This document shows, one piece after another, positions 18,110 to 25,420 of a stretch of DNA of 64,000 nt. The notes under the pieces were generated by a model that was not told the origin of the DNA, did not search any database, and saw only the letters and a program-made list of their open reading frames with translations. The position numbers were made by a program, and so were the translations under genes. The first letter of the stretch is position 1, and every line of letters begins with the position of its first letter. Origin of the DNA: Porphyromonadaceae bacterium H1. GTDB lineage: Bacteria; Bacteroidota; Bacteroidia; Bacteroidales; Paludibacteraceae. The stretch covers positions 1 to 64,000 of the forward strand of contig BDEJ01000037.1 in assembly GCA_001653155.1 (NCBI GenBank), written 5' to 3'.

Positions 18110-19078
18110 CTACAAAATTCGAATGCTTTTATATTTATTTTTTTGTTTTCCAAACACTAAATCAAACTCATAGCTTATAAAAAGCTCATGAGAGCCCCAA
18201 CCTCCAAGACGAGATATGGGAATATCAAAAGAGTATCCTAAATTTATCCCTCCGGTAATAGCCATTCCGGCCAACAAGACAACAGAGCTTTCATGCCTGT
18301 AAGTCAGACCGCCCCAATATTTCTCATCATATTCGAAAGTGCCGGAGAGGTCCACTTGCATCAAAGTAAAATCCGTTTTAAAAAGAGCACTTGGCTGCAG
18401 CACATATTTCGGGTTGGCCATCCGAAACTTATAGGCTGCCGTTGCATAAAGCGTACTTCGCAGGTTATAAGTCTGCACTTCCGTCCAGTATAAAGCCGGC
18501 TGGGTTAGATTCATATAAGACAAACCGGCAGAGAAGCGATCGGTAGCATACCACAAGCCCAGATTAATATCTAAAGCGCTTCCCTTCACATCCGAAGTCG
18601 GTATATAGCGGTCGCTTGCATCGTGATAAGCTCCAAAAGGTATGTCTTTCAAATTAACACTATCTCCTTTGAAACCTACGGTAACAAAGCCTACTCCGAC
18701 ACCAACACTTAAAGTACCTTGCATTATTTCCCGTTTATACGCATATTGCAGATGCCCACTCTGAAAATAATACAATCCGGCCTCATCTATCTTCACGCTC
18801 AATCCGGCTCCTTGGTTAAGTTTTTTCGAAAAGTTGAGCGGCGTGTTGACCGAAGCCAAGGTTAAATTCCCGGCATTACGAACACCGACCCAATTAAACC
18901 GATGCAACAGAGAAGCCTGAGTCATCTTTTTTTCTCCTGCCACCGCAGGATTTATTGACGGATACTGAAACATGTATTGGCTAATCTGCATCTCTGTTTG
19001 AGAAAATGCAGGTAATCCAACAGCAAAAAACAGGCCAAAAACAATCTTTTTCACGGCATTCTTACCTTCCCTACCCAT
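18110..19078 (-). CDS. porP: T9SS outer membrane protein PorP (PorP/SprF family)
   Basis: PorP/SprF proteins are outer-membrane beta-barrels that associate with T9SS and heads this operon as in Porphyromonas. The 322-residue product has a signal peptide ending at about LPAFSQ, then the signature ISQYMFQYPSINPAVAGE and LLHRFNWVGVRNAGN. Repeated amphipathic strands follow, and the C-terminus ends FISYEFDLVF before a short basic tail. The 145-bp region upstream (19079-19223) must hold its promoter. It is AT-rich, without an unambiguous -33/-7 pair. Confidence 0.93.
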   Translation of the reverse strand: MGREGKNAVKKIVFGLFFAVGLPAFSQTEMQISQYMFQYPSINPAVAGEKKMTQASLLHRFNWVGVRNAGNLTLASVNTPLNFSKKLNQGAGLSVKIDEAGLYYFQSGHLQYAYKREIMQGTLSVGVGVGFVTVGFKGDSVNLKDIPFGAYHDASDRYIPTSDVKGSALDINLGLWYATDRFSAGLSYMNLTQPALYWTEVQTYNLRSTLYATAAYKFRMANPKYVLQPSALFKTDFTLMQVDLSGTFEYDEKYWGGLTYRHESSVVLLAGMAITGGINLGYSFDIPISRLGGWGSHELFISYEFDLVFGKQKNKYKSIRIL

Positions 19079-19223
19079 ATTATTTACAGGTTTTATAGCA
19101 TTGAGGAATCATCTAAAATCCATGATTAACTAACAGATAAAATGAAAAAAAATTGTTCCGCAGTTTTAAATTTTATTTTTGGCAAAAAATTATACGTTTA
19201 GGCTTTCACAAAGCTTTAATTCC

Positions 19224-19445
19224 TCAATATTCTTCTTCGTTAAAAAAGAAATCCTCTTTACTGGGGTAATCAGGCCATATATCTTCTATCGATTCATATA
19301 TTTCGCCCTCATCCTCTATTTCTTGCAGATTTTCAATAACTTCCATGGGGGCACCCGATCTCATTGCATAATCAATTAACTCATCCTTTGTTGCAGGCCA
19401 TGGAGCGTCCTCTATTTTCGAGGCTAATTCTAATGTCCAATACAT
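19224..19445 (-). CDS. DUF2795 family small acidic protein
   Basis: This 73-residue, very acidic protein matches the DUF2795 family, widespread in Bacteroidetes and of unknown function. The recognisable core is WPATKDELIDYAMRSGAP followed by VIENLQEIEDEGEIYESIED and a WPDYPSKEDFFFNEEEY tail. There are no membrane segments or signal peptide, so it is cytosolic. A -7 box TATTTTTG at 19495-19488 gives it its own promoter, 42 nt upstream. It lies between the cobalamin adenosyltransferase and the T9SS operon, which probably has no functional meaning. Confidence 0.85.
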   Translation of the reverse strand: MYWTLELASKIEDAPWPATKDELIDYAMRSGAPMEVIENLQEIEDEGEIYESIEDIWPDYPSKEDFFFNEEEY

Positions 19446-19487
19446 AAGTAACTTAAATAATGTTTCTATGATACTTTAGATGCTGTG

Positions 19488-19495
19488 CAAAAATA
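19488..19495 (-). promoter_or_regulatory. -7 box for the DUF2795 gene
   Basis: TATTTTTG on the minus strand matches TAnnTTTG and lies between the adenosyltransferase stop and the DUF2795 start, 42 nt upstream of the ATG. Confidence 0.5.
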
Positions 19496-19516
19496 AACTT
19501 TTTTTTTCATTTTAAT

Positions 19517-20065
19517 CTATGTTTTCCAAAAAAAATCTTCTTGACCGCTTTCTTTTGTTAAAACGCGGGATAAAACAAAGAAATAGTCCGACAATCTATT
19601 GATAAAAACAAGGGTATTTTCGTCGAGCGGGAGCTGTTCGTGAAGCTCGTACATGCGCCGTTCGGCACGGCGCGCAACCGTACGGCAAACGTGGGCAAAA
19701 GCCCCATCGGCTGAGCCACCCGGAAGGACAAAATATTTCAATGGAGGCAAAGAAGCATCCAGGCGATCTATTTCCTGCTCTATCTGGGCAATCTCGCTCT
19801 TTTCAAGAGTAACGGTTTTCACCCGCCTTGCTTTTTTCCAGTCGGTAGCCAGATACGCTCCAAGAACAAACAGACTATGCTGAATTTTTCTTAGAAAAGC
19901 TACATTCGCATTCCCCTCAGGCAAATGAGTAATCAATAAACCCACGAATGCATTCAACTCATCCACAGTACCGTATGCTTCAATCCTTGCATCGGTTTTC
20001 GGAACACGTGTTCCGCCAATTAAGCCCGTGCTGCCTTTATCTCCTGTTTTGGTATATACTTTCAT
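19517..20065 (-). CDS. Cob(I)alamin adenosyltransferase, PduO type
   Basis: This enzyme converts cob(I)alamin plus ATP to adenosylcobalamin, the cofactor of methylmalonyl-CoA mutase and other mutases. The 182-residue PduO-type protein opens with the ATP-binding signature YTKTGDKGSTGLIGGTRVPK, followed by RIEAYGTVDELNAFVGL. It carries ARRAERRMYELHE and the C-terminal FINRLSDYFFVLSR motif typical of the family. It probably uses B12 imported by the btuB operon at 4-8.6 kb. A -7 box ends only 8 nt before the ATG, so the mRNA may be leaderless. Confidence 0.93.
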   Translation of the reverse strand: MKVYTKTGDKGSTGLIGGTRVPKTDARIEAYGTVDELNAFVGLLITHLPEGNANVAFLRKIQHSLFVLGAYLATDWKKARRVKTVTLEKSEIAQIEQEIDRLDASLPPLKYFVLPGGSADGAFAHVCRTVARRAERRMYELHEQLPLDENTLVFINRLSDYFFVLSRVLTKESGQEDFFWKT

Positions 20066-20073
20066 TACCTGCG

Positions 20074-20104
20074 CAAATATAATCAGTTATAATAACACTG
20101 CAAC
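20074..20104 (-). promoter_or_regulatory. Promoter of the cobalamin adenosyltransferase
   Basis: TATATTTG (20081-20074, minus) lies 19 bp from a GTTG (20104-20101) that resembles TTTG. Only 8 nt separate the -7 box from the ATG at 20065, implying an almost absent 5' leader. Confidence 0.6.
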
Positions 20105-20883
20105 TAATAACGCATTTTATAGTGCTTTTTGTTTAAATCGGAGTTAAAAAAAACAATCCCGATTTGAAATAAATCTATCGTCGCCCTTACTTGAGGATGT
20201 TCTTTGATAACACTCCATGCTTTTTCCATATCCGACGACCAATACAAATCATCAACAATTAAAATAGAGTTATCTTTCATGTGCGGAACAATCTGTTCAA
20301 AATATCGAAGTAAAGCTTCGTAGCGATGATTCGCATCCAAGAATACAAAGTCATATTTTGCAGCCACTTGCAATTCGTCGGGCAGAACAGAGTCAATATC
20401 CCCCTCTATCAAATTAACATTCTGCAAGGAAAGTTCGTCAAAGAGCATTCGTGCACGCCTCGCCGTCTGCGGACAGGCCTCAATGGAAGTGCAACGAAGA
20501 GCTTGGGAAACAGAGGCCATATAAGCAGTCGTTATCCCGAAGGAAGTCCCCAGCTCCAGAACATTACGAAAGCCATAATAATTAATAATACGAAAGAAGA
20601 GTTGTCCGTATTTTGCACTTTTCAAAGAACGACGAGCCTCTTTTTTTATTGCACTCTCTCTATTTTTACCAGTCCCAAAATCGGATACAGAAATCCGGCA
20701 AGTGTCTTTCAACAAACGACTCCGTTGTTGTTCAATCGTTTTAAAAATGTAAAAAGTACTTGGGGCATAGAGGACGAAAGTCGTGAAGTTGAACACAAAT
20801 GGAGAATGCACACCGTGTCCACGGGTATGCTTGGCCGTAAAAAAATGACACAGATATTTATAAAGTAGCCGGAAATACTTCAT
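20104..20883 (-). CDS. Class I SAM-dependent methyltransferase
   Basis: The 259-residue cytosolic protein has a Rossmann methyltransferase core. The SAM-binding glycine motif VLELGTSFGITTAYMA (about residues 113-128), the acidic end of strand 2 (CTSIEACPQTA), EGDIDSVLP and the DFVFLDANHRYEALL / ILIVDDLYW region resemble O-methyltransferase-like Methyltransf_24 proteins. The N-terminus has the conserved Bacteroidales stretch AKHTRGHGVHSPFVFNF. The substrate is unknown. It starts 8 nt after the lpxB stop, so it is probably translated from the same transcript. Confidence 0.8.
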   Translation of the reverse strand: MKYFRLLYKYLCHFFTAKHTRGHGVHSPFVFNFTTFVLYAPSTFYIFKTIEQQRSRLLKDTCRISVSDFGTGKNRESAIKKEARRSLKSAKYGQLFFRIINYYGFRNVLELGTSFGITTAYMASVSQALRCTSIEACPQTARRARMLFDELSLQNVNLIEGDIDSVLPDELQVAAKYDFVFLDANHRYEALLRYFEQIVPHMKDNSILIVDDLYWSSDMEKAWSVIKEHPQVRATIDLFQIGIVFFNSDLNKKHYKMRY

Positions 20884-20891
20884 CCTTAATT

Positions 20892-22031
20892 TTATTGATT
20901 ACAGCGAGAACAGTTCAAAATATCTCGAGCCGCACGAAGAGCAGCTCCGGGAGCTCCCAGTTTTTTTCGCATCTCATGATATCCATTAAGCATCTGAGAG
21001 CGAAATTGAGTATCGAAAAGCAGGCAGGAGACTTCTTTTCTAAGGTTGCTTACGGTAAATCTATGTGCGACAAGTTCTTCCACAATCATCTGATCTGCAA
21101 TTAAATTAACAAGCGATATGTACTTGACCCGCAAAAAAACGTCTTTCAAAAAAGAAGCAAAACGTCCTCCGGATACATGATATACGACAACCTGAGGAAT
21201 ATTTAAAAGGGCCGTTTCGAGTGTAGCCGTTCCGGAGTTAACTATCGCAACATCGGCATGCGATAATAACTCATAAGTTTGATCGAAGAGGATATGAAAT
21301 TCAGAATCAAGAAGGAGTGATTGATAGTAAGCCCATTGAACCCCGGGAGCGCCAGCCACCACGACCTGGTGCGATGCAAAAGAAGAGGCTGCTTCGAGCA
21401 TCGGTTGTAAACACTGCTTTATTTCCTGCCTGCGACTGCCCGGCAAGATTGCAATAATGGGTTTATCACTGAAAGCATTGGCTCCACAGAATGCTTCACG
21501 AGATTGATATTGCGGAGCGAAAGCAGCAACAGAATCAACACTGGGATTGCCGACATAGTCGACAGAATAGTTGTGTTTGGCATAAAATTCGGTTTCAAAA
21601 GGCAAGATACAGAGCATCTTGTCGACGTACTTCTTTATCTGTTTGATACGGAATTCTTTCCATGCCCAAATCTTAGGCGATATGTAGTAACAAACCGGCA
21701 CTTGTCGCAAATGCTCTTTGACAAAACGGGCTATACGCAAATTAAAACTCGGATAATCAACCAAAATAAGCACATCTGGGCTGTATGTCAGAATAGCCTC
21801 TTTACAATCTCTTAGATTTTTCAACACCGTAGGGGTGTTGAAAAGGACATTCAAAAAACCCATGAAAGCCATTTGACGAAAATGCCGGACCATAAAGCCC
21901 CCCTGTGCCTGCATCAGATCGCCCCCGAGGAAACAAAAATCTGCGTCGGCATCCAATTTTTTCAATTCGCGCATCAGATTTGAAGCATGCAAATCGCCCG
22001 AAGCCTCACCCGCCACAATAAAATACTTCAT
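20892..22031 (-). CDS. lpxB: Lipid-A-disaccharide synthase
   Basis: LpxB is a GT19 glycosyltransferase. It condenses UDP-2,3-diacylglucosamine with lipid X to form the lipid A disaccharide on the cytosolic face of the inner membrane. The 379-residue protein opens with FIVAGEASGDLHASNLM, the family signature. It continues with FLGGDLMQAQGG, VLILVDYPSFNLRIA, YYISPKIWAWKEFRIKQIK and the nucleotide-binding ADVAIVNSGTATLETALL region. It is followed by the methyltransferase and preceded by a small membrane gene, and lpxK is 2.6 kb upstream on the same strand. Confidence 0.96.
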   Translation of the reverse strand: MKYFIVAGEASGDLHASNLMRELKKLDADADFCFLGGDLMQAQGGFMVRHFRQMAFMGFLNVLFNTPTVLKNLRDCKEAILTYSPDVLILVDYPSFNLRIARFVKEHLRQVPVCYYISPKIWAWKEFRIKQIKKYVDKMLCILPFETEFYAKHNYSVDYVGNPSVDSVAAFAPQYQSREAFCGANAFSDKPIIAILPGSRRQEIKQCLQPMLEAASSFASHQVVVAGAPGVQWAYYQSLLLDSEFHILFDQTYELLSHADVAIVNSGTATLETALLNIPQVVVYHVSGGRFASFLKDVFLRVKYISLVNLIADQMIVEELVAHRFTVSNLRKEVSCLLFDTQFRSQMLNGYHEMRKKLGAPGAALRAARDILNCSRCNQ

Positions 22032-22042
22032 AAACTCACAAG

Positions 22043-22327
22043 CTACAACATAAAAAGACTTGCAATAAGATAAGGCATGGCTCCCGACAAGCTTCCGATG
22101 GATATTTTAAAACTATCGGATTTATAAAAGACAAAAGTCAGCAACAAGTTCGGGAAAGTAGAAAGCATCAGTATCTTAGCAAAAAGCGCACCGGGGAAAA
22201 GTAAAGAAAGAGTTCGTCCCAATCCTTCGTAGCCGGGATACAAGAGTGCCAGATACAACCACATAAAGAGGAAAGGCAGTAGTAAACCGACAAGAAATCC
22301 GTATATAAATCGATTGAAACGCTCCAT
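22043..22327 (-). CDS. Small conserved membrane protein next to lpxB
   Basis: The 94-residue product has three hydrophobic segments (YGFLVGLLLPFLFMWLYLALL, LFAKILMLSTFPNLLLTFVF and the C-terminal MPYLIASLFML), so it is an inner-membrane protein. I do not recognise a characterised family. Homologues beside lpxB in other Bacteroidales are my recollection, not something seen here. It lies 11 nt before lpxB and 3 nt after ridA, so translational coupling is likely. A link to lipid A export or synthesis is only a guess from position. Confidence 0.7.
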   Translation of the reverse strand: MERFNRFIYGFLVGLLLPFLFMWLYLALLYPGYEGLGRTLSLLFPGALFAKILMLSTFPNLLLTFVFYKSDSFKISIGSLSGAMPYLIASLFML

Positions 22328-22330
22328 CCG

Positions 22331-22717
22331 TCAAGCTTTGGTCTTGCATGCTATGGTTTCAATTTCCACCAGGGCTCCCAACGGCAAGGCTTTTACAGCA
22401 AAAGCAGAGCGGGCCGGACAATCGACGGAATAATATTTCTTATAAACATTGTTCATCGCCGCAAAGTCAGCCATATCGGCCAAGAAAACGGTGGACTTGA
22501 TTACGTCGGAAAAAGAGTAGCCGGCTTCATCGAGAATAGCTTTTATGTTAAAAAAAACCTGTTCGGTTTGTTCCTCAATAGAATGGCTGCTTATCTTTCC
22601 CAAAGCAGGATCAACCGGTAGCTGCCCGGATACGAACAAGAAGCCATTGGCCTCAACAGCCTGACTGTAAGGACCAATAGCAGCCGGGGCTTGAGAGGAG
22701 TTTATAATCTTCTTCAT
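22331..22717 (-). CDS. ridA: RidA family enamine/imine deaminase
   Basis: RidA hydrolyses reactive enamine/imine intermediates such as 2-aminoacrylate released by PLP enzymes. The 128-residue protein is the standard size. It has the N-terminal SSQAPAAIGPYSQAVEANG, then GFLFVSGQLPVDP, DVIKSTVFLADMADFAAMN and the conserved arginine in CPARSAFAVKALPLGALVEIE that binds the substrate carboxylate. It lies between punA (21 nt) and the small membrane gene in a long minus-strand unit. Confidence 0.95.
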   Translation of the reverse strand: MKKIINSSQAPAAIGPYSQAVEANGFLFVSGQLPVDPALGKISSHSIEEQTEQVFFNIKAILDEAGYSFSDVIKSTVFLADMADFAAMNNVYKKYYSVDCPARSAFAVKALPLGALVEIETIACKTKA

Positions 22718-22738
22718 AGTTTTTTCTCAGACATGACC

Positions 22739-23557
22739 TTATTTACTCACTTCAACAACCAACTCTTTCATTATCAGAGTCATCAATGGCTGAACAGAAT
22801 TTCCGATTTGCTGCACTTCCTCGTGCGATACTTCAACAATTTTTCCGGGTACTCCTAAGTCCGTAATAATAGAAATACCGAAACAACGCATGCCGGAATG
22901 TACGGCTACAATAACTTCAGGCACTGTACTCATGCCAACCGCATCTGCTCCCATTCTCCGGAAATAGACATATTCAGCAGGCGTTTCAAAGGTAGGACCA
23001 CTCGTTCCGACATAAACGCCCTCTACAACTTTGATATTATTCTTTGCCGCAATATGCTTGGCTTTTTTAATCAAGTCTTTCGAGTAAGCTTCGCTCATAT
23101 CGGGGAAGCGCGTACCTAACTCTTTGTGGTTCTTCCCTCTAAGAGGATGCTCGGGGAAATGATTGATGTGATCCGTAATAATCATCAAATCACCTATTTC
23201 AAAATCAGGATTTACTCCTCCCGAAGCATTGGAGACCAAGAGGGTATCGATGCCGATAGCCTTCATCACACGCACCGGGAAAGTAACTTCTTTCATATTG
23301 TAGCCTTCGTAGTAATGAAAGCGTCCTTGCATAGCAAGCACATTGACTCCTCCCAACTTTCCTGCAATCAACCTCCCGCTGTGTCCTTCAACCGTCGAAA
23401 CGGGAAAGTTCGGAATGCTTTCGTAAGGAATTTCTACAGGCTCGGTAATTTGTGTTACCAAGTTTCCAAGACCGGTCCCTAAAATAATACCAATTTTAGT
23501 TTCTCCCGGAAGCTTCTTCTTCAGGAATTCGGCTGTCTGTTTGATTTGCTCTAACAT
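22739..23557 (-). CDS. punA: Purine nucleoside phosphorylase (trimeric type)
   Basis: This enzyme phosphorolyses purine nucleosides to base plus ribose 1-phosphate. The 272-residue protein has the phosphate site ILGTGLGNLV, VEGHSGRLIAG, VLAMQGRFHYYEGY, LLVSNASGGVNP and GTSGPTFETPAEYVYFRRMGAD-type motifs (shown in parts). At the residue that is Asn in human PNP the local sequence reads ITDLGVPG, so the 6-oxopurine preference may differ. The first 62 bp overlap the end of lpxK. No alternative Met lies before the glycine loop, so the overlap seems real. Confidence 0.94.
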   Translation of the reverse strand: MLEQIKQTAEFLKKKLPGETKIGIILGTGLGNLVTQITEPVEIPYESIPNFPVSTVEGHSGRLIAGKLGGVNVLAMQGRFHYYEGYNMKEVTFPVRVMKAIGIDTLLVSNASGGVNPDFEIGDLMIITDHINHFPEHPLRGKNHKELGTRFPDMSEAYSKDLIKKAKHIAAKNNIKVVEGVYVGTSGPTFETPAEYVYFRRMGADAVGMSTVPEVIVAVHSGMRCFGISIITDLGVPGKIVEVSHEEVQQIGNSVQPLMTLIMKELVVEVSK

Positions 23558-24617
23558 AGTCTTTTATTTTTTTAACAAATTCGGCTGTTTTATTGTTTAA
23601 TATTCTGATTCTTATCGGCAACACATAAACACAGGGCTTCAACTCAGCAGGGAAGCCGGAATGCCACAACAAGCGTGCAGCATCTTTTTCGGTTGTAAGA
23701 ATTATCTTTTCATCTCCTGGCATTTTTTCAAAACTACGCTTTATGCGAAGAAAATCTCCGTCAGAGAAGCTATGATGATCCGGGAAAGAAAGCTGTTCGA
23801 TTTGCTTTGTATGTTTCATCACATACTCCACCATAGGAAGAGGAGAAACAATCCCGGTAAGGAGCAATACCGAAGCAGTTCTTTGGCGAACATCTCTCAT
23901 ACTGTAATTTTCTCTCGAGAAATTGGGGAAAAGCGGAAAAGCATCGCCATACTCCAATGCCGAAAAAAACAAAGACTGTTCCTCTTTTAAATCCAAGCGA
24001 CGCTCAAGAACCGAAAAATCGATATCTTCCTTACATTTAGTCACTATGATCACATCCGCCCGATCGCTTCCGGAAGGCCGCTCACGCAGTCGGCCTAATG
24101 GGAGCAGAGCATCGTCAATATAAAGCGACGAATAATCGGTAAGTAAGATGGAGAGTCCGGATTTGATTTTTCGATGCTGAAAGACATCGTCCAACACGAT
24201 ACATTGTAAGCGAGGAAAGAGTTTTAAGAGCGAAACGACTCCGTGCACTCGCTCCTCGTCAACCGCTATTTTGACTTTGGGGAACTTTCGAAAAATCTGA
24301 TAAGGTTCATCCCCTATAGTCTCGGAGGAAGCATTTGAGTCGGCTAAAACAAAACCACGGGTCTTTCGCTTGTATCCTCTGCTGAGCAGAGCGGTTTGCC
24401 ATTCGTCTTGCAAAATATTCAGCACCAATTCGGCATGAGGAGTCTTTCCGGTTCCACCCACTGCCAAATTACCTATTCCGATAAGGGGCAGTGAAAACGC
24501 CCGTGAAGAGAACACATTCCAGTCGTACAAGAGATTGCGCAAACGGGTTATACAATCGTATCCAAGCGAGAGAGGCCAGAGGAAGATATATTTCAGTGTT
24601 TTTCTCAACATAAGCAT
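23496..24617 (-). CDS. lpxK: Tetraacyldisaccharide 4'-kinase
   Basis: LpxK adds the 4'-phosphate to the lipid A disaccharide at the inner membrane. A membrane-binding N-terminal helix (LKYIFLWPLSLGYDCITRLR) precedes the P-loop IGNLAVGGTGKTPHAEL. RGYKRKTRGF, VLDDVFQHRKI and TEKDAARL are conserved kinase motifs. A frame open further upstream begins with GTG at 24668, inside yidD. A -7 box at 24634-24627 shows that the start must be downstream, at the ATG 24617 or 24611 (373 or 371 residues). The 3' end overlaps punA by 62 bp. Confidence 0.93.
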   Translation of the reverse strand: MLMLRKTLKYIFLWPLSLGYDCITRLRNLLYDWNVFSSRAFSLPLIGIGNLAVGGTGKTPHAELVLNILQDEWQTALLSRGYKRKTRGFVLADSNASSETIGDEPYQIFRKFPKVKIAVDEERVHGVVSLLKLFPRLQCIVLDDVFQHRKIKSGLSILLTDYSSLYIDDALLPLGRLRERPSGSDRADVIIVTKCKEDIDFSVLERRLDLKEEQSLFFSALEYGDAFPLFPNFSRENYSMRDVRQRTASVLLLTGIVSPLPMVEYVMKHTKQIEQLSFPDHHSFSDGDFLRIKRSFEKMPGDEKIILTTEKDAARLLWHSGFPAELKPCVYVLPIRIRILNNKTAEFVKKIKDYVRANQTDSRIPEEEASGRN

Positions 24618-24626
24618 TTTCCGGCA

Positions 24627-24634
24627 CAAAGATA
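24627..24634 (-). promoter_or_regulatory. -7 box for lpxK
   Basis: TATCTTTG on the minus strand lies between the yidD stop and the lpxK ATG. It leaves only 9 or 15 nt before the two candidate ATGs, so the lpxK mRNA would have little or no leader. Confidence 0.55.
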
Positions 24635-24645
24635 AACAAATTCCA

Positions 24646-24888
24646 TTAGGGAACAGGGTCGTAACCACTTCCTCCCCAAGGATGGCATCTCATAATACGT
24701 TTCAATGCCAAGAAAAAGCCCTTTACAATGCCGTGTTTCTTTACAGCCTCAATGGCATATTGCGAACAGGTAGGCATATAGCGGCAGCTTGATCGTGTAT
24801 AAGGTGAGATAGCTCCTCTGTAAATATAAATCGGGAGCAAAACAAGAAATTCAAGTATGTTTTGTATTTTATGCTTCCAAGTATTCAT
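24646..24888 (-). CDS. yidD: Membrane protein insertion efficiency factor YidD
   Basis: The 80-residue protein assists YidC/Sec insertion of inner-membrane proteins. Family signatures are clear: [20 protein letters not shown], then [28 protein letters not shown] and GGSGYDPVP. The N-terminus is an amphipathic or short membrane helix. It lies 29 nt after rnpA, the classic bacterial rnpA-yidD order, although yidC is not in the window. Confidence 0.96.
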   Translation of the reverse strand: MNTWKHKIQNILEFLVLLPIYIYRGAISPYTRSSCRYMPTCSQYAIEAVKKHGIVKGFFLALKRIMRCHPWGGSGYDPVP

Positions 24889-24917
24889 ACTCCAATGCTC
24901 CTTATCATTTTATCTGT

Positions 24918-25319
24918 TTAATTATCCGAAGCTTCCAATGATTCGATTATTCTGCGCAAAGCCAGCTTCATCTTACGTTCCACAAGCGAGAAATCCAGTT
25001 TCTCATCCGAAACATAATGAAAAGCCAACAGCAATTGCTTAGATCTTTCCTGCAAAACAGAACAAACATCGGATTTGTTCAAGCGATAGGCTTCACGCAT
25101 CAAGCGTTTCAAGCGGTTCCGATCCACAGCCCTTTTAAACCTTCTTTTAGGAACGGTCACAACAACACGTACCGGTGGAAATTCCGCACAAAAAGGTTCC
25201 CATAAATAAATCACCCGCAAAGGATAAATAATGAAAGCCTCTCCTTCGGAGAACAAACGTGTCAGATTTTTAGCTCCACACAAATGTTCGGATTTTGGAA
25301 ATGTATTACTCTGTTGCAT
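24918..25319 (-). CDS. rnpA: Ribonuclease P protein component
   Basis: RnpA is the basic protein cofactor of RNase P that helps bind the tRNA precursor leader. The 133-residue protein has the conserved RNR-type motif in AVDRNRLKRLMREAYRLNK and the preceding VTVPKRRFKRAV. The longer open frame begins with GTG at 25376, upstream of a -7 box (25338-25331). The true start is therefore the ATG at 25319. It is followed by yidD. The RNase P RNA gene is not seen here. Confidence 0.94.
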   Translation of the reverse strand: MQQSNTFPKSEHLCGAKNLTRLFSEGEAFIIYPLRVIYLWEPFCAEFPPVRVVVTVPKRRFKRAVDRNRLKRLMREAYRLNKSDVCSVLQERSKQLLLAFHYVSDEKLDFSLVERKMKLALRRIIESLEASDN

Positions 25320-25330
25320 GCACAAGTATC

Positions 25331-25361
25331 CAAAAATACGAAAAACCGATGAAAGCTCAAG
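25331..25361 (-). promoter_or_regulatory. Promoter of rnpA-yidD
   Basis: TATTTTTG (25338-25331, minus) with a CTTG about 19 bp upstream (25361-25358) fits the Bacteroidetes consensus. It ends 11 nt before the rnpA ATG, so the leader is very short. Confidence 0.55.
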
Positions 25362-25420
25362 AAAAGAAACCCACACGAAAGCTTAAGAAAAGAGATGGGA
25401 GCAAATGTATAGCTTCCAAT

